Source: JABDMH01 sp964428345 (GTDB lineage Bacteria; Bacteroidota; Bacteroidia; Chitinophagales; Saprospiraceae). Taken from it: DNA of 64,000 nt. The DNA is taken from NCBI GenBank assembly GCA_964428345.1, contig CAYRYD010000005.1:62001-126000 (forward strand). Reading direction: 5' to 3'. The position numbers and the translations under genes are program-made. The notes below the pieces were generated by a model. That model had not been told where the DNA came from and did not search any database. It saw nothing but the letters and a program-made list of their open reading frames with translations. Positions 44,280 to 53,978 of this stretch are shown here, piece by piece. Positions within the stretch are counted from its first letter, which is position 1. Every line of letters starts with the position of its first letter.

Positions 44280-45184
44280 CGGTTATACTCCTGGATGATT
44301 CGCAGAAAAAAATGCTCCAGATCTTCTTCCACCGGGTTCAGTTTACGAAGACCAATGCCCTGAGTGATCAGCACGTAAGCCAGTTTTTCGGCTGAGTACT
44401 GTAGCTTGGCCACATCAATTTCCCATTCACCTTCGACGTCCATGGTCGCTTCGATGTGGTGCTGTTCCAGTACTGTTTTTGTCTTTTCATGATTATCAGT
44501 ATTAATCATCAGTTTCTTATGCAGTCGGGTATCCAGGAGTTCCGGCTTTAGTTCATGGATTAACACGCCCTGGTGAATAATGCCGATCGTATCAGCTAGT
44601 TTGGAGATCTCTCCCAATAAGTGACTCGAAATCAAAATGGTTGTTCCCTTGTCAGCCAGTGATTTCAGGAGTTCCCGAACTTCCACGATACCCGAAGGAT
44701 CCAGGCCATTGACCGGCTCATCGAGGATCAGCACTCTCGGTTCGTGCATGAGGGCCCTGGCCAGCCCGAGTCTTTGGAGGTTTCCCAGGGACAGATAACG
44801 GGCGGGGGTATCCTGGTAGTTTTCGAGTTTTAATAGCCCGATGATTTTTCCGATGGCGGATTTATGGTGGATTCCATAATAATGATGAAATATTTGAAGA
44901 TTCTCCCGGACGGTCAGTTCAGGATAAGCATAAGTCGATTCTACCATGTACCCTACGTCTGACCAGATGGAATGAGCGGTCCGGCAATTTTTTCCAAAAA
45001 TACGTGCAATGCCATGGGTTGGCCGGATCATGCCCAGGAGCATCCGCATGGTGGTGGTTTTACCGGCGCCGTTTAATCCAAGAAAACCATAAATAGTGCC
45101 GGGTTCTATGCTCATCGAAAGCCGATCGACAGCGAGGATCTGTTTATATTGCTTGGACAGTGCCTGAGTTTCTATAACCGGCAT
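44276..45184 (-). CDS. ABC transporter ATP-binding protein
   Basis: A 302-residue ATPase: Walker A GLNGAGKTT (residues ~37-45), signature-like LSLGNLQRLGLARAL, Walker B VLILDEPVNGLDP and the switch His in SSHLLGE. The signature (LSLGN rather than LSGGQ) is the variation seen in bacteriocin or bacitracin-type exporters. The C-terminal ~80 residues are typical of this ABC-2 group. Pairs with the downstream permease. Confidence 0.9.
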   Translation of the reverse strand: MPVIETQALSKQYKQILAVDRLSMSIEPGTIYGFLGLNGAGKTTTMRMLLGMIRPTHGIARIFGKNCRTAHSIWSDVGYMVESTYAYPELTVRENLQIFHHYYGIHHKSAIGKIIGLLKLENYQDTPARYLSLGNLQRLGLARALMHEPRVLILDEPVNGLDPSGIVEVRELLKSLADKGTTILISSHLLGEISKLADTIGIIHQGVLIHELKPELLDTRLHKKLMINTDNHEKTKTVLEQHHIEATMDVEGEWEIDVAKLQYSAEKLAYVLITQGIGLRKLNPVEEDLEHFFLRIIQEYNR

Positions 45185-45345
45185 AGATCAACCTGCATTT
45201 ACGGACGTTTTGTTGTCGTAATCTTCAAGCGGTAATTTATGAAAAGCTTAAAAGTATACTGTGCTAATTTTTTGGTTGAATGCAATATGTCGGATACGAG
45301 CATGGTCAGATTTAAATCCGGCTGGAATTGTTGCGACTGGATTTG

Positions 45346-45969
45346 TCAATGAATGTTGGGTTTTTTCCTTCCGGTAAAACGGATGACCGCACTATCACCC
45401 TGATGGAATTCCCCTTCACTGAGGTATAATTCTTTTTCTTCCAGGTGCAGCATCTCAAAGTCCCCAAAATCCCGGATAATCTCTTCTGTTGAATAAAGGA
45501 GATTTATGTCTTTTGGACCCCCCGCCCGTGGATTGACCAGGTTATATTTTAAATGATTTTTACTGTAAGCCTCCAGGATGATCACTCCTCCCGGTTTGAG
45601 CCAGGATCTTATTTTCTGGTGAAAAGTGGATTTGTCTGCGACCGGGATGTGGGCAAAAATCAGTCCGATGGCATCATAATGTCCGGGTTCAAAGGTTAGT
45701 TGTTCAAAAGCACCTACCAGGTAATTTAATTGTACTTTTTTCCGGGCTGCGAGTAAACCGGCTTTTTTACCGCCTTCAACACTAAAATCAAAGGCATCTA
45801 CTTCCCAGCCTTGCAGGGCGGCAAAAACACCATTCCTTCCTTCACCTTCAGCTGGTAATAATATTTTGCCGGGACTGAAATATTTCAATTGTTGGGCAAA
45901 ATATTCATTGGGATCTTCCCCATAAAAAAAGTTAACGCAGGAGTAGCGGTTATTCCAAAAGTCCTGCAT
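45346..45969 (-). CDS. Class I SAM-dependent methyltransferase (TehB/TPMT-like)
   Basis: A 207-residue protein starting FWNNRYSCVNFFYGEDPNEYF, which resembles TehB or thiopurine methyltransferase-like enzymes. Motif I is ILLPAEGEGRNGVF and the post-motif acidic DAFDFS. Its role (detoxification of metalloid or thiol compounds is common for the group) is an inference. Confidence 0.82.
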   Translation of the reverse strand: MQDFWNNRYSCVNFFYGEDPNEYFAQQLKYFSPGKILLPAEGEGRNGVFAALQGWEVDAFDFSVEGGKKAGLLAARKKVQLNYLVGAFEQLTFEPGHYDAIGLIFAHIPVADKSTFHQKIRSWLKPGGVIILEAYSKNHLKYNLVNPRAGGPKDINLLYSTEEIIRDFGDFEMLHLEEKELYLSEGEFHQGDSAVIRFTGRKKPNIH

Positions 45970-46034
45970 TTCCTTTACAATTAAACATTATTCCAATGCC
46001 ATTATTCACGATACGGTGTTTTCTGAATGAACCA

Positions 46035-46775
46035 TTACCGCTTAAATAACTCGATGGTATAGTCAAGAAGTTCCATACCACCCGGCTTGCCATGACCTGG
46101 TATGACGAACCGGATATCAGGGTATTTTGCTTTAATCCTTCGTACGGTTGCCGGCCATTCGTCTACATTGGCATCGGCGAGGTTTCCTTTTCCGGCCTGC
46201 ATTTCCTTGATCAGACAACCGCCAAAAAGAATTTTTTCTTCCGGGAGATAACTGACGATATTGTCTGTGGTGTGCCCTTCACCGAAAAACTGATTAATGA
46301 CCTTTTTATTTCCCAGCACAAGTTCCTGTAAGCTTTCAAACCCGGCTTTGGGTACGGTTTCGTGATTTTCCTCAGCCAGTCTGATGGTTGCATTGTTTGC
46401 ATAAGACATGATGTTTCGCAGATGGAAAACATCCAGCCCTCCCAGGCAGTCGTTATGAAAGTGATTGACCACCACCGCTACCACCCGTCCGGATAAGTTG
46501 CGATCTATCCAGCTTAAGAGCTCCTGCGTTGCCTCTCCGGTAGTCGGAGTATCAAATACCATGATTTTCTTTCCATTCCGGTAGATCATTCCATTGCAGG
46601 GAAAATTTCCATAGTTTGGAATGTTTAGGTAGGAAATGTGGATAAATACATTATTGGTGAGCGATTCGATTTTAATCTTGTCGTTTTCAAAACCAGCCGG
46701 AATTTTCCCTGGAGAAGAACAGGCAATGATCAGAAAACTTGTGGCTATCAAAATCAGTTTCTCAGGATAACTCAA
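46035..46775 (-). CDS. Subclass B1 metallo-beta-lactamase (lipoprotein)
   Basis: A 246-residue protein with all B1 zinc ligands in order: His105-x-His107-x-Asp109 (NHFHNDC), His168 (GEGHT), Cys187 (GGC), His228 (IPGHG), plus Lys190 and Asn198 as in B1 enzymes of the BlaB/CcrA group. The signal ends in LIIACSS, so the enzyme is predicted to be a lipoprotein acylated at Cys19. Start is TTG 46775. Such enzymes hydrolyse penicillins, cephalosporins and carbapenems in the periplasm. No other resistance gene or mobile element is next to it. Confidence 0.85.
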   Translation of the reverse strand: MSYPEKLILIATSFLIIACSSPGKIPAGFENDKIKIESLTNNVFIHISYLNIPNYGNFPCNGMIYRNGKKIMVFDTPTTGEATQELLSWIDRNLSGRVVAVVVNHFHNDCLGGLDVFHLRNIMSYANNATIRLAEENHETVPKAGFESLQELVLGNKKVINQFFGEGHTTDNIVSYLPEEKILFGGCLIKEMQAGKGNLADANVDEWPATVRRIKAKYPDIRFVIPGHGKPGGMELLDYTIELFKR

Positions 46776-46904
46776 ATTGGCTGATTTTTAGAGAAAGTAA
46801 CATTACCATTTTAATTTGATTTTGTGAAATGGCATTAGTTGCCGTTGTGGTGATATTTTTTTACAGGAATCAGCAATATTTTCTGTCATCCGAAATTTTA
46901 ATAA

Positions 46905-48791
46905 TTACAAAGTTTCCTCAAGCCACCTGAAAAATTCCCGTTGCCACACGATTGCGTTTTGCGGGTGAAGGACCCAATGATTTTCTTCCGGCAGGTATAC
47001 CAGCCTGCTTTTTATACCGCGGAGCTGGGCAGCCTGAAATGCTTCGAGACCTTGTCCGATCGGCACCCGGTAGTCACGGCCTCCCTGAAAAATCAAAATC
47101 GGTGTGTCCCATTTCGCCACCATGTTGCTGGGATCAAATCTCCTGTAGGTTTTTCGGACTGCTTTATTTTTTTGCTCCCAATAAGGACCACCCCAGTCCC
47201 AGTCGACAAAAAACATTTCTTCTGTGGTACCGTACATGCTTTTTAAATTAAATACCCCATCATGAGAGATAAAGGTTTTAAATCTTCCCCCGTGAATGCC
47301 GGCCAGAAAAAATACCGAATATCCGCCATAACTGGCTCCCACACATCCCAACCGGTTTTTGTCAACAAAACTCTCCCGGGAAAGGGCATCGATGGCGGAT
47401 AAATAATCTTTCATTACCTGTCCGCCATGATCTTTGCTGATCGCCTCATTCCAGTCCACTCCGTGTCCGGGCATGCCCCGTCTGTTGGGAGCGACGATGA
47501 TATAACCCTGGGCGGCCATTAGCTGGAAATTCCAACGAAAGGAATAAAATTGAGTAAGTGGCACCTGGGGACCACCCTGGCAATATAAAAGCGTAGGATA
47601 TTTTTTGGATGGATCAAATTCGGGCGGATAAATGACCCAGACCAACATCCTTTTCTTATCGGTTGTGGTCACGTACCGGCGTTCGATTTTGCTGGGCTGT
47701 ATCTTTTGGTAAATGGCGTCGTTGACGGAGGTGAGTTGTTTCATCGATCCATCAGTCAGATTTACTGAGAATATTTCGGAAGCCCGGTTCATATCCATCC
47801 GGGTGACAATTATCGCATGGCCTGACTGACCGGCCAGACTCACAATATCGAAATCTCCCCTGGTAATCTGGCTGACCGCCGATGTTTCCGGATCAACAGA
47901 GAACAATTGAACTGTTCCATCGGTCGCCGCCGTGAAATAAATAAGGCGACCATCATCGCTCCAGATAAAACTGCTGACCGTGCCATCCCACGACGCAGTA
48001 ATATTTTTGATGCCGTTGGTCGTTTTGATAACGATATCGTTTTTATCGGATTCGTATCCATCCCGCCTCATACTCAACCAGGCCAGCTTTCCGTCGTGGC
48101 TGTAAGCAGGGCTGACGTCATAGCCGGGCATTCCTTCACTGAGGTTGGTGGTACGATCGCTCACCGGATCGTAGGCCAGGACATCCGTGTCGGTGCTAAC
48201 TGCGTATGCAGTTCCTGCCTTGCGTTTGGTTACATAGACGAGTTGTTTGCTGTCGGGACTCCAGAGATAATCCTCTTCGCCACCAAAGGGTTTTTGCGGA
48301 CAGTCATACGGTTGATGCTCCATGATGTCGGTTTCCGTTCCGGTACGGATATTTTTGACAAATAGATGTTGATAGGCTCCGTCTTCCCAGGTGTCCCAGT
48401 GCCGGTAATTGAGCTGATCATAAATCTGTACCTGAGATTTATCAAGTTTAGGATAAAGATCTTTACCGAACACCTTGACAATTTTTACGTCCCTGACACT
48501 GACCTCATAGTTGCCGTCAGGTGACCGATGACGTTTTATCAGACGAGTTTCCGGATTGTTAATGCTTACGGGATTTCCACCATTGATGGGAATCGCATAA
48601 TAGTCTATGTTACTTTTATCTTCACTGACCGAGGGAGTACTTACCTGATAGATAATCTGGTTTTGGTCGCTGGAGATACCCAGGACATTGACACGCCCGA
48701 GCTGCCAGAGCAATTCAGGGGACATTACATCCTGGGATCTGACCGGGACTAAGGGGAGGAAAATCGCAAGAAAGAGGAATGGATTTTTCAT
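46905..48791 (-). CDS. S9 prolyl oligopeptidase-family peptidase
   Basis: A 628-residue exported peptidase from ATG 48791 (TTG 48803 is the alternative). The N-terminal signal (FLFLAIFLPLVPVRSQ) is followed by a beta-propeller (residues ~30-360) and a C-terminal alpha/beta hydrolase. Catalytic residues are Ser487 (GASYGGYS), Asp573 (GGRDYRVP) and His605 (ENHWVL). It probably cleaves peptides in the periplasm, as dipeptidyl- or acylaminoacyl-peptidase-like enzymes do. Confidence 0.9.
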   Translation of the reverse strand: MKNPFLFLAIFLPLVPVRSQDVMSPELLWQLGRVNVLGISSDQNQIIYQVSTPSVSEDKSNIDYYAIPINGGNPVSINNPETRLIKRHRSPDGNYEVSVRDVKIVKVFGKDLYPKLDKSQVQIYDQLNYRHWDTWEDGAYQHLFVKNIRTGTETDIMEHQPYDCPQKPFGGEEDYLWSPDSKQLVYVTKRKAGTAYAVSTDTDVLAYDPVSDRTTNLSEGMPGYDVSPAYSHDGKLAWLSMRRDGYESDKNDIVIKTTNGIKNITASWDGTVSSFIWSDDGRLIYFTAATDGTVQLFSVDPETSAVSQITRGDFDIVSLAGQSGHAIIVTRMDMNRASEIFSVNLTDGSMKQLTSVNDAIYQKIQPSKIERRYVTTTDKKRMLVWVIYPPEFDPSKKYPTLLYCQGGPQVPLTQFYSFRWNFQLMAAQGYIIVAPNRRGMPGHGVDWNEAISKDHGGQVMKDYLSAIDALSRESFVDKNRLGCVGASYGGYSVFFLAGIHGGRFKTFISHDGVFNLKSMYGTTEEMFFVDWDWGGPYWEQKNKAVRKTYRRFDPSNMVAKWDTPILIFQGGRDYRVPIGQGLEAFQAAQLRGIKSRLVYLPEENHWVLHPQNAIVWQREFFRWLEETL

Positions 48792-48982
48792 GGCTAGACG
48801 CAATTAGAGTCAGTTAATCAATCTGGTTGCTATTTCCGGAATTGTTACCTGCCGGAAGTTATGTCAAGATCCAGGTAAGATTCTGTCCGGATCAAATCTG
48901 AAGATATTTACCCGAAAATTCAAATCAAATGATCCTCCGTGTTCCGTAAGCACTAAGGAATTCCAGGTTAGACGGAAGGTAT

Positions 48983-49864
48983 TTATGACCAGATTTTCCG
49001 GATCTTCCGGTTGAGAAACGAGACCGACCGGGCTAGTTGTTCAAAGCCGTCCACTCCGTCTTCTATGCTGATCCAGCTGTCAAACCCTTCTGATTTCAAG
49101 GTGGTAAATATCTTGTCGTAATCATTGAGCCCCTGGCCGATTTCACCATGTCTGAGCATCGATGCATAGCCGGTGCTGTTTTCCTGCCTGCGCAGATCTT
49201 CGATAGTGCCGTGTGCGAGATAACGGTCGGAGGCATGCATGGTCAGCACCCGGTGTTTGACAAGCTCGAGGAGCTGCAGAGGATCTTCTCCGGCCAGAAT
49301 GGTATTGCTGGGGTCGTAATTCACCCCGAAAGCCGGGTCGGATATCCGGTTCACCAAATCCGCAAAAACATCACTCATCTGTGCAAATTCCGGATAGGTC
49401 CAGTAGTTGTCTTTATAGTGATTTTCGATGACCAGGGTCACGCCCCTTTCGCGTGCGTGGGGTATGCAGGCTTCGATACATTCCGCAGCATAGTTGATGC
49501 CTTCCTCCCGGGTCACCTCCGGCCTTTTTTGTCCCGAAAGCACCCTGCAAAACGATCCGCCGAGGGCAGCCGTCATATCAATCCACTTTTTTTCCAGCTC
49601 AATCTGCTGCTGGCGAAAGGCCGGATCCGGATGGGTAAAGTCGGGCGAACAACAAAGCATCGGAATTTCGAGGCCATAATCTGCGGCAATGGTTTTAAAT
49701 TCCGGCCAGCGTTTTTCATCCTGAAGTTCCAGAAACCCGGAATAAAATTCCAAACCATCAATGGCCAGACCTGCGGCAAGTCTTATCCATTCTGTCAGGG
49801 TCATCGAACCATCGATACACAATTGATCCATCCAGGCTTTGGGGAAAACGGCAAGTTTGGGCAT
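48983..49864 (-). CDS. Sugar phosphate isomerase/epimerase (xylose isomerase-like TIM barrel)
   Basis: A 293-residue AP-endonuclease-2-type TIM barrel. Metal ligands are expected in VIENHYKD (Glu/His), FGVNYDPSN (Asp) and TMHASDRY (His), with the last Glu in WISIEDGVD. The group includes sugar epimerases such as L-xylulose-5-P 3-epimerase and inosose isomerases. It is the last gene of a minus-strand run after a dehydrogenase and a HUMPS-family gene. Confidence 0.83.
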   Translation of the reverse strand: MPKLAVFPKAWMDQLCIDGSMTLTEWIRLAAGLAIDGLEFYSGFLELQDEKRWPEFKTIAADYGLEIPMLCCSPDFTHPDPAFRQQQIELEKKWIDMTAALGGSFCRVLSGQKRPEVTREEGINYAAECIEACIPHARERGVTLVIENHYKDNYWTYPEFAQMSDVFADLVNRISDPAFGVNYDPSNTILAGEDPLQLLELVKHRVLTMHASDRYLAHGTIEDLRRQENSTGYASMLRHGEIGQGLNDYDKIFTTLKSEGFDSWISIEDGVDGFEQLARSVSFLNRKIRKIWS

Positions 49865-49928
49865 GGTAGAAAATAAGGTGTTATGGTATTATTCTGTTCT
49901 GGTATTATGGTTCCGTTGTTCTTTGGGA

Positions 49929-50948
49929 TTATGGTTTCAGGATGGCTTTGACGATTTCTCCTGAATGCATGGTTTCAAAAGCATCCTTCCATTCGGTGAG
50001 GGGCCATTGACCGCCGATGATAGGAGCGATGTTGAGCAATCCGGTCGAGAGTAGCCGGAGCACTCTTTCCCAGATAGGCCAGTTGTGACTGAAACTACCT
50101 TGCAAGGTCACATTTTTCTGCACCAGCGGATCCAGCGAAAAGTTTAGCGGTTGCGGTCCCCAGCCCACCTTACTGATCCATCCATTGGGCCGTACCAGAT
50201 CGATCGCAAGTTTCAGGGTTGCCGATACTCCGGCAGCATCGATCACTCCATCTGCACCGAGCCCGTCTCCCTGTCTGGCCCAATCCGTCACGTTGTTGAT
50301 CAGGACCTCACAGCCATAGGATTCAGCAATTTTTAACCGGGCCCGGTCATTTTCCAGACCGGCAACCGCCACGATGGCTCCCTGCAGTCTGGCTAAAGCT
50401 GCGCAAAGTAAGCCGATAGGACCAGGGCCTAAGACCAGGATATAATCTCCGGGTTTGATGGAGGCATTGACCACCGTGGCACTGTAGGCAACACAACAAG
50501 GTTCGGTCAGGGCAGCTTTATCCAGCGAAAGTGATTCCGGTACCCGGTGCAGGATGCGCGAAGGAACCCGGACATACCTGGTCATCGCACCATCGACACC
50601 GTATCCGAATCCTTTACGGGAAGGATCCAGGTTGTAAAGTCCCTGCCGGGTCATTGGCGAATTGGGGTCAATAACCGCCGCCGTCTCACTGACTACCTGA
50701 TCGCCGACCGACCAGCCCTCAACCCGCTTGCCGACAGACACGATAGTACCTGAAAATTCATGGCCCAGGACAACAGGATAGTTGACTGCCCAACTATGAC
50801 TGGAAGTCCATTGATGCAGGTCGCTGCCACAAACTCCCACGGCCGCCACCTGGAGCAAGACATCCTCGTCACCGATCGTTGGTCTGGGTATCTCCCGTAA
50901 TTCAACACTGTATTTTTTGTCGGAATAATTAACTACTGCTGGTTCCAT
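49929..50948 (-). CDS. Zinc-dependent medium-chain dehydrogenase (polyol/threonine DH-like)
   Basis: A 339-residue MDR. Catalytic zinc ligands are Cys40 (CGSDLH), His63 and Glu64 (GHEFSG), and a likely fourth acidic residue Glu149 (TEPCC). The Rossmann motif is GPGPIGLLCAAL. The structural-zinc Cys cluster usual between residues ~90 and 110 is absent, as in sorbitol dehydrogenase. It may oxidise a sugar alcohol or aldonate. Overlaps the HUMPS gene by 20 nt, so translation is probably coupled. Confidence 0.87.
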   Translation of the reverse strand: MEPAVVNYSDKKYSVELREIPRPTIGDEDVLLQVAAVGVCGSDLHQWTSSHSWAVNYPVVLGHEFSGTIVSVGKRVEGWSVGDQVVSETAAVIDPNSPMTRQGLYNLDPSRKGFGYGVDGAMTRYVRVPSRILHRVPESLSLDKAALTEPCCVAYSATVVNASIKPGDYILVLGPGPIGLLCAALARLQGAIVAVAGLENDRARLKIAESYGCEVLINNVTDWARQGDGLGADGVIDAAGVSATLKLAIDLVRPNGWISKVGWGPQPLNFSLDPLVQKNVTLQGSFSHNWPIWERVLRLLSTGLLNIAPIIGGQWPLTEWKDAFETMHSGEIVKAILKP

Positions 50949-51627
50949 AACTGTGTACTTTATCGCAAATCTGTCTCAGAATCTGGCCAAGATCTCCACT
51001 GGCCGTTTTAAAACTGTCGGCATCAACCGTCAAGGGTGCCCCCAAAACTACCAAAGGAGCTCCATATTTTGGGGTTTGCATGGCTTGCTCGATGCTTAGT
51101 CCACCCACGGCCTGTACCGGCACACTGACCGCCTGTACCACTTCACGGAGCTGATCCAGTGGACTGGGCATGCGTTCGCCTCTGGCGGCAATACCACGGC
51201 GCTCATCGTATCCGATATGATGGATGATATAGTCACACCCCAGATCCTCCAACATCCTGGCGCCGGCTACCATATCTTCGCACCCCAGATTGTCACCCAT
51301 CACCGCGATACCGAAATCCTTTCCGGCCCTCACTACCTCTTTGATGGTTTCCGGGTGGGCTCTTGCCATCACCACCACATGGGTTGCTCCGGCTTTGGCC
51401 ATGACCTCTGCTTCCAGCCAACCGCCATCCATGGTTTTCAAATCTGCCACGATCGGGACCTCCGGCCAGCGTTCCCGTAAAGCCTTTACGCTGTGCATGC
51501 CTTCTGCCAGAATCAAAGGAGTACCCGCTTCCAACCAGTCGACTCCCGACCGGAGCGCCAGTTCGGCGGTTTTCAGCGCTTCATTCAGGTCGATGATATC
51601 CAGGGAGATTTGTACAATTGGGTTCAT
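50929..51627 (-). CDS. HUMPS/orotidine decarboxylase superfamily enzyme
   Basis: A 232-residue TIM barrel with the suprafamily active-site DxKxxD motif (VADLKTMDGG). IHHIGYDERRG and the N-terminal VQISLDIIDLNEAL resemble 3-hexulose-6-phosphate synthase more than 3-keto-L-gulonate-6-phosphate decarboxylase, but the two are not separable by eye. No phosphohexuloisomerase follows. It heads the operon with the dehydrogenase and TIM isomerase, so a role in a sugar-acid phosphate pathway is likely. Confidence 0.82.
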   Translation of the reverse strand: MNPIVQISLDIIDLNEALKTAELALRSGVDWLEAGTPLILAEGMHSVKALRERWPEVPIVADLKTMDGGWLEAEVMAKAGATHVVVMARAHPETIKEVVRAGKDFGIAVMGDNLGCEDMVAGARMLEDLGCDYIIHHIGYDERRGIAARGERMPSPLDQLREVVQAVSVPVQAVGGLSIEQAMQTPKYGAPLVVLGAPLTVDADSFKTASGDLGQILRQICDKVHSYGTSSS

Positions 51628-51744
51628 GAATAATAGTAGTTATAGTAATTGATTATCATTCCGGGTGCGTAGGCTTTATTTTTGGACGCTCAAAATTAAT
51701 TTTTTTATAATGGGATTGTCATATCCTGTTCGTTTTTCCCCTAC

Positions 51745-52902
51745 CTAATATTTATACATCGGATGGTCTTCCAGTTTCCTCACACCGTTTTCACCGAGGT
51801 TTTCCAGCATTCTTTTAGCCCGGACCATCGATTTCAGGCGACCTTCGGCAAAATCCGGATCTCCTCTTTTCAGACTTTCGATCTGAACCCGGTCGGATGC
51901 GTGAATGATTTTACCCTTGCCGAGATACATGGCAACATGAGTGATTCTTTCCCTTTGATCATTGTTGCCTTTTGTCCCGAAAAAAATCAGGTCGCCGGCT
52001 ATCAGATTTTGGAGGGTAGTGTCGGTTGGTACTTCAAGGCCGACATTGACCTGCTGACTGGCATCCCGGGGTAATTCCAGACCATTCAGATAGAAAACAG
52101 TTTTGGTGAAACCACTGCAATCCATTCCCTTGCCGGAAGTGCCACCCCACAGATAGGGCCTGCCCATGAATTGATGGGCAGTTTGGAGGATATTACCCAG
52201 GAGAGGTTCCTTAAGGGTAATGAATTCCTGGTAAGTTACAATATTGGCGGCATCGATCATTCCGGAACGTCCATCCGGTAACCGGACCATCCGGTAACCA
52301 TCGATTTGGGCACCTGCTTCCAGAATATTTCCCTCAACGACATCCGATACCCTATTTTTTTCAAGGTCTGCATAGATAAAGTCAAACGGGGTATTGACCA
52401 CCACTTTCTCACTCCGTTTCCAGGCTGCATATCTCTCCGGATTTATCTGGACCAACCCTCCGTCATCCAGCCACCCCAGATAACCATCAGGGGTCTGAAC
52501 GTAATACCATCCATTTTGTTCCTTGTAGATTTTAAGGGGGGTACCCATGAGCGACTGGGTCGACAATTCGGCGGAATGCCGGGGTTCTTCACGGATATTA
52601 CAAACCGAGACATTGACGAATCCGATAGAGGGTGTCAGCAATACCACACTATCGGTCAGGGAGCGGGACCGGATCTCATTGGTGAGTTGTTCTTTGGCTT
52701 CGGGCAGATTGGTCTCCCCCCGGATGATTCCGTTTGCATAAGATACATTGAAGATTGCCACCCGTTTGTCGGGAGCGTATTTTAAACGAATCTGATCAAT
52801 CTGCTCACTGAAACCCTTATCTTCTTTGGCCGTCTGTTCGGCACAGCCCAGACCGATAACCAGCAAGATGAGGGTAATCGTGATCAAATGATATAGGGTC
52901 AT
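51745..52902 (-). CDS. NlpC/P60 cell-wall peptidase with SH3 domains (lipoprotein)
   Basis: A 385-residue exported protein. The signal ends in GLGCAEQ (lipoprotein Cys20). Two bacterial SH3-like regions lie at ~95-150 and ~165-222, followed by NlpC/P60 with Cys262 (GKGMDCSGF), His322 (RITHVAMY) and His334 (KIIHAS). It cleaves peptide stems of peptidoglycan in the periplasm. The start overlaps the upstream lipoprotein gene (TGATG), so the pair is translationally coupled. Confidence 0.92.
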   Translation of the reverse strand: MTLYHLITITLILLVIGLGCAEQTAKEDKGFSEQIDQIRLKYAPDKRVAIFNVSYANGIIRGETNLPEAKEQLTNEIRSRSLTDSVVLLTPSIGFVNVSVCNIREEPRHSAELSTQSLMGTPLKIYKEQNGWYYVQTPDGYLGWLDDGGLVQINPERYAAWKRSEKVVVNTPFDFIYADLEKNRVSDVVEGNILEAGAQIDGYRMVRLPDGRSGMIDAANIVTYQEFITLKEPLLGNILQTAHQFMGRPYLWGGTSGKGMDCSGFTKTVFYLNGLELPRDASQQVNVGLEVPTDTTLQNLIAGDLIFFGTKGNNDQRERITHVAMYLGKGKIIHASDRVQIESLKRGDPDFAEGRLKSMVRAKRMLENLGENGVRKLEDHPMYKY

Positions 52903-53978
52903 CAGGTTCGATCTTTTAGTTGTTGCTCCAGAATTTCCTGGTCCTGAAGACGATTTTTGAGGGTATTGACATAGTTCCGGGCTTTCTTGTTACCGTATTC
53001 GCCATAGGATTGTTGAGCCCACTGGAGCGCTGTGGTCAATAAGCCTCTTTTTTCACAGGCAACCGCCATATTGTAACTGGCCATCCCTTTTACCTCATCG
53101 GAACTGGCTGGATCCGAGACCACTTTTTGCCAGATTTCGGCCGCTCCCTCCCAGTTATCCGTTTCGAAAAACCGGGCCGCTCTGGCCATCGCTTCTTCCT
53201 GGAGTCCTTTGGCTTTCTTATAGAATGTCCGGCTGACAGTCGTCCATACCGGTGCTATCCGCTCGGCATACTTTGTTCCTGCCGTGCCACTCACGCGGTA
53301 GGTAATGTTTCGTGGATCTTCCAGGTCTTTGATTGCTTCTTCCCGGGTACTCTTGTCAGACCGAGAATCTGAACCGGAGTCCGTGACTTCCACCTCATCA
53401 ATAATGGATCTGGACTTCAGATCATACAGACGCCAGCCAAGATGCACCTCCACCTCTTGTTTGGCGTCAAATACCGTTTCCTCTTTTTCATTACCCTCCT
53501 TATCCTTTACTTTCTTTTTTCGGGGGGTTACTTCCAGAAAGTTGTTGGAATCAAACTTTTCGATGGCAATGACAGCATCGGCGCCATATTGACGGCAGAT
53601 GTCCCCGATTACGTCCCAGGGCAATGGTATATTGAAGGTTGATCCGGTTTCACTTCCGGTCAGGGCCATACCGGTATTCACTACGCTAAAGCGGGGCGTC
53701 CTGGTGAGGGTTTGTGTCAGCGCTTCCAAAGCCCGAAGACGACCGTTGCGATCCTGGTGGATGACTTCACCGGTGACCCCGCCTTCCAGAACATCGACAA
53801 ATCCGCTGCTGGGTTTGCTGCGGTCAATGATCGCCAGTGTCTTGATATGATCCGGCAGACTGATGGCGGCCGGCTTGATTACCTCCAATTGGGTGACCGG
53901 TTTACAGGCGATAAGGAGAAACCCCATCAGTACTGGTACACGATATATAAAATGGAAAAGATTATGATTACTGCGCAT
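52902..53978 (-). CDS. DUF6340-family lipoprotein with TPR-like tail
   Basis: A 358-residue protein from ATG 53978, chosen because the segment RVPVLMGFLLIACKPVTQ then forms a lipoprotein signal with Cys at about 24. The DUF6340 pattern KTLAIIDRSKPSSGF, ADAVIAIEKFDSNNFLEV is recognisable. The C-terminal third (DNWEGAAEIWQKVV, GMASYNMAVACEKRG, ALQWAQQSYGEYG) resembles two TPR repeats. Role unknown; coupled to the NlpC/P60 gene, so a cell-envelope function is likely. Confidence 0.8.
   Translation of the reverse strand: MRSNHNLFHFIYRVPVLMGFLLIACKPVTQLEVIKPAAISLPDHIKTLAIIDRSKPSSGFVDVLEGGVTGEVIHQDRNGRLRALEALTQTLTRTPRFSVVNTGMALTGSETGSTFNIPLPWDVIGDICRQYGADAVIAIEKFDSNNFLEVTPRKKKVKDKEGNEKEETVFDAKQEVEVHLGWRLYDLKSRSIIDEVEVTDSGSDSRSDKSTREEAIKDLEDPRNITYRVSGTAGTKYAERIAPVWTTVSRTFYKKAKGLQEEAMARAARFFETDNWEGAAEIWQKVVSDPASSDEVKGMASYNMAVACEKRGLLTTALQWAQQSYGEYGNKKARNYVNTLKNRLQDQEILEQQLKDRT

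Noticed and set aside
49148..49876. 242-codon plus-strand reading frame
   Set aside because: It is the complement of the TIM-barrel isomerase gene and its residues match no family.
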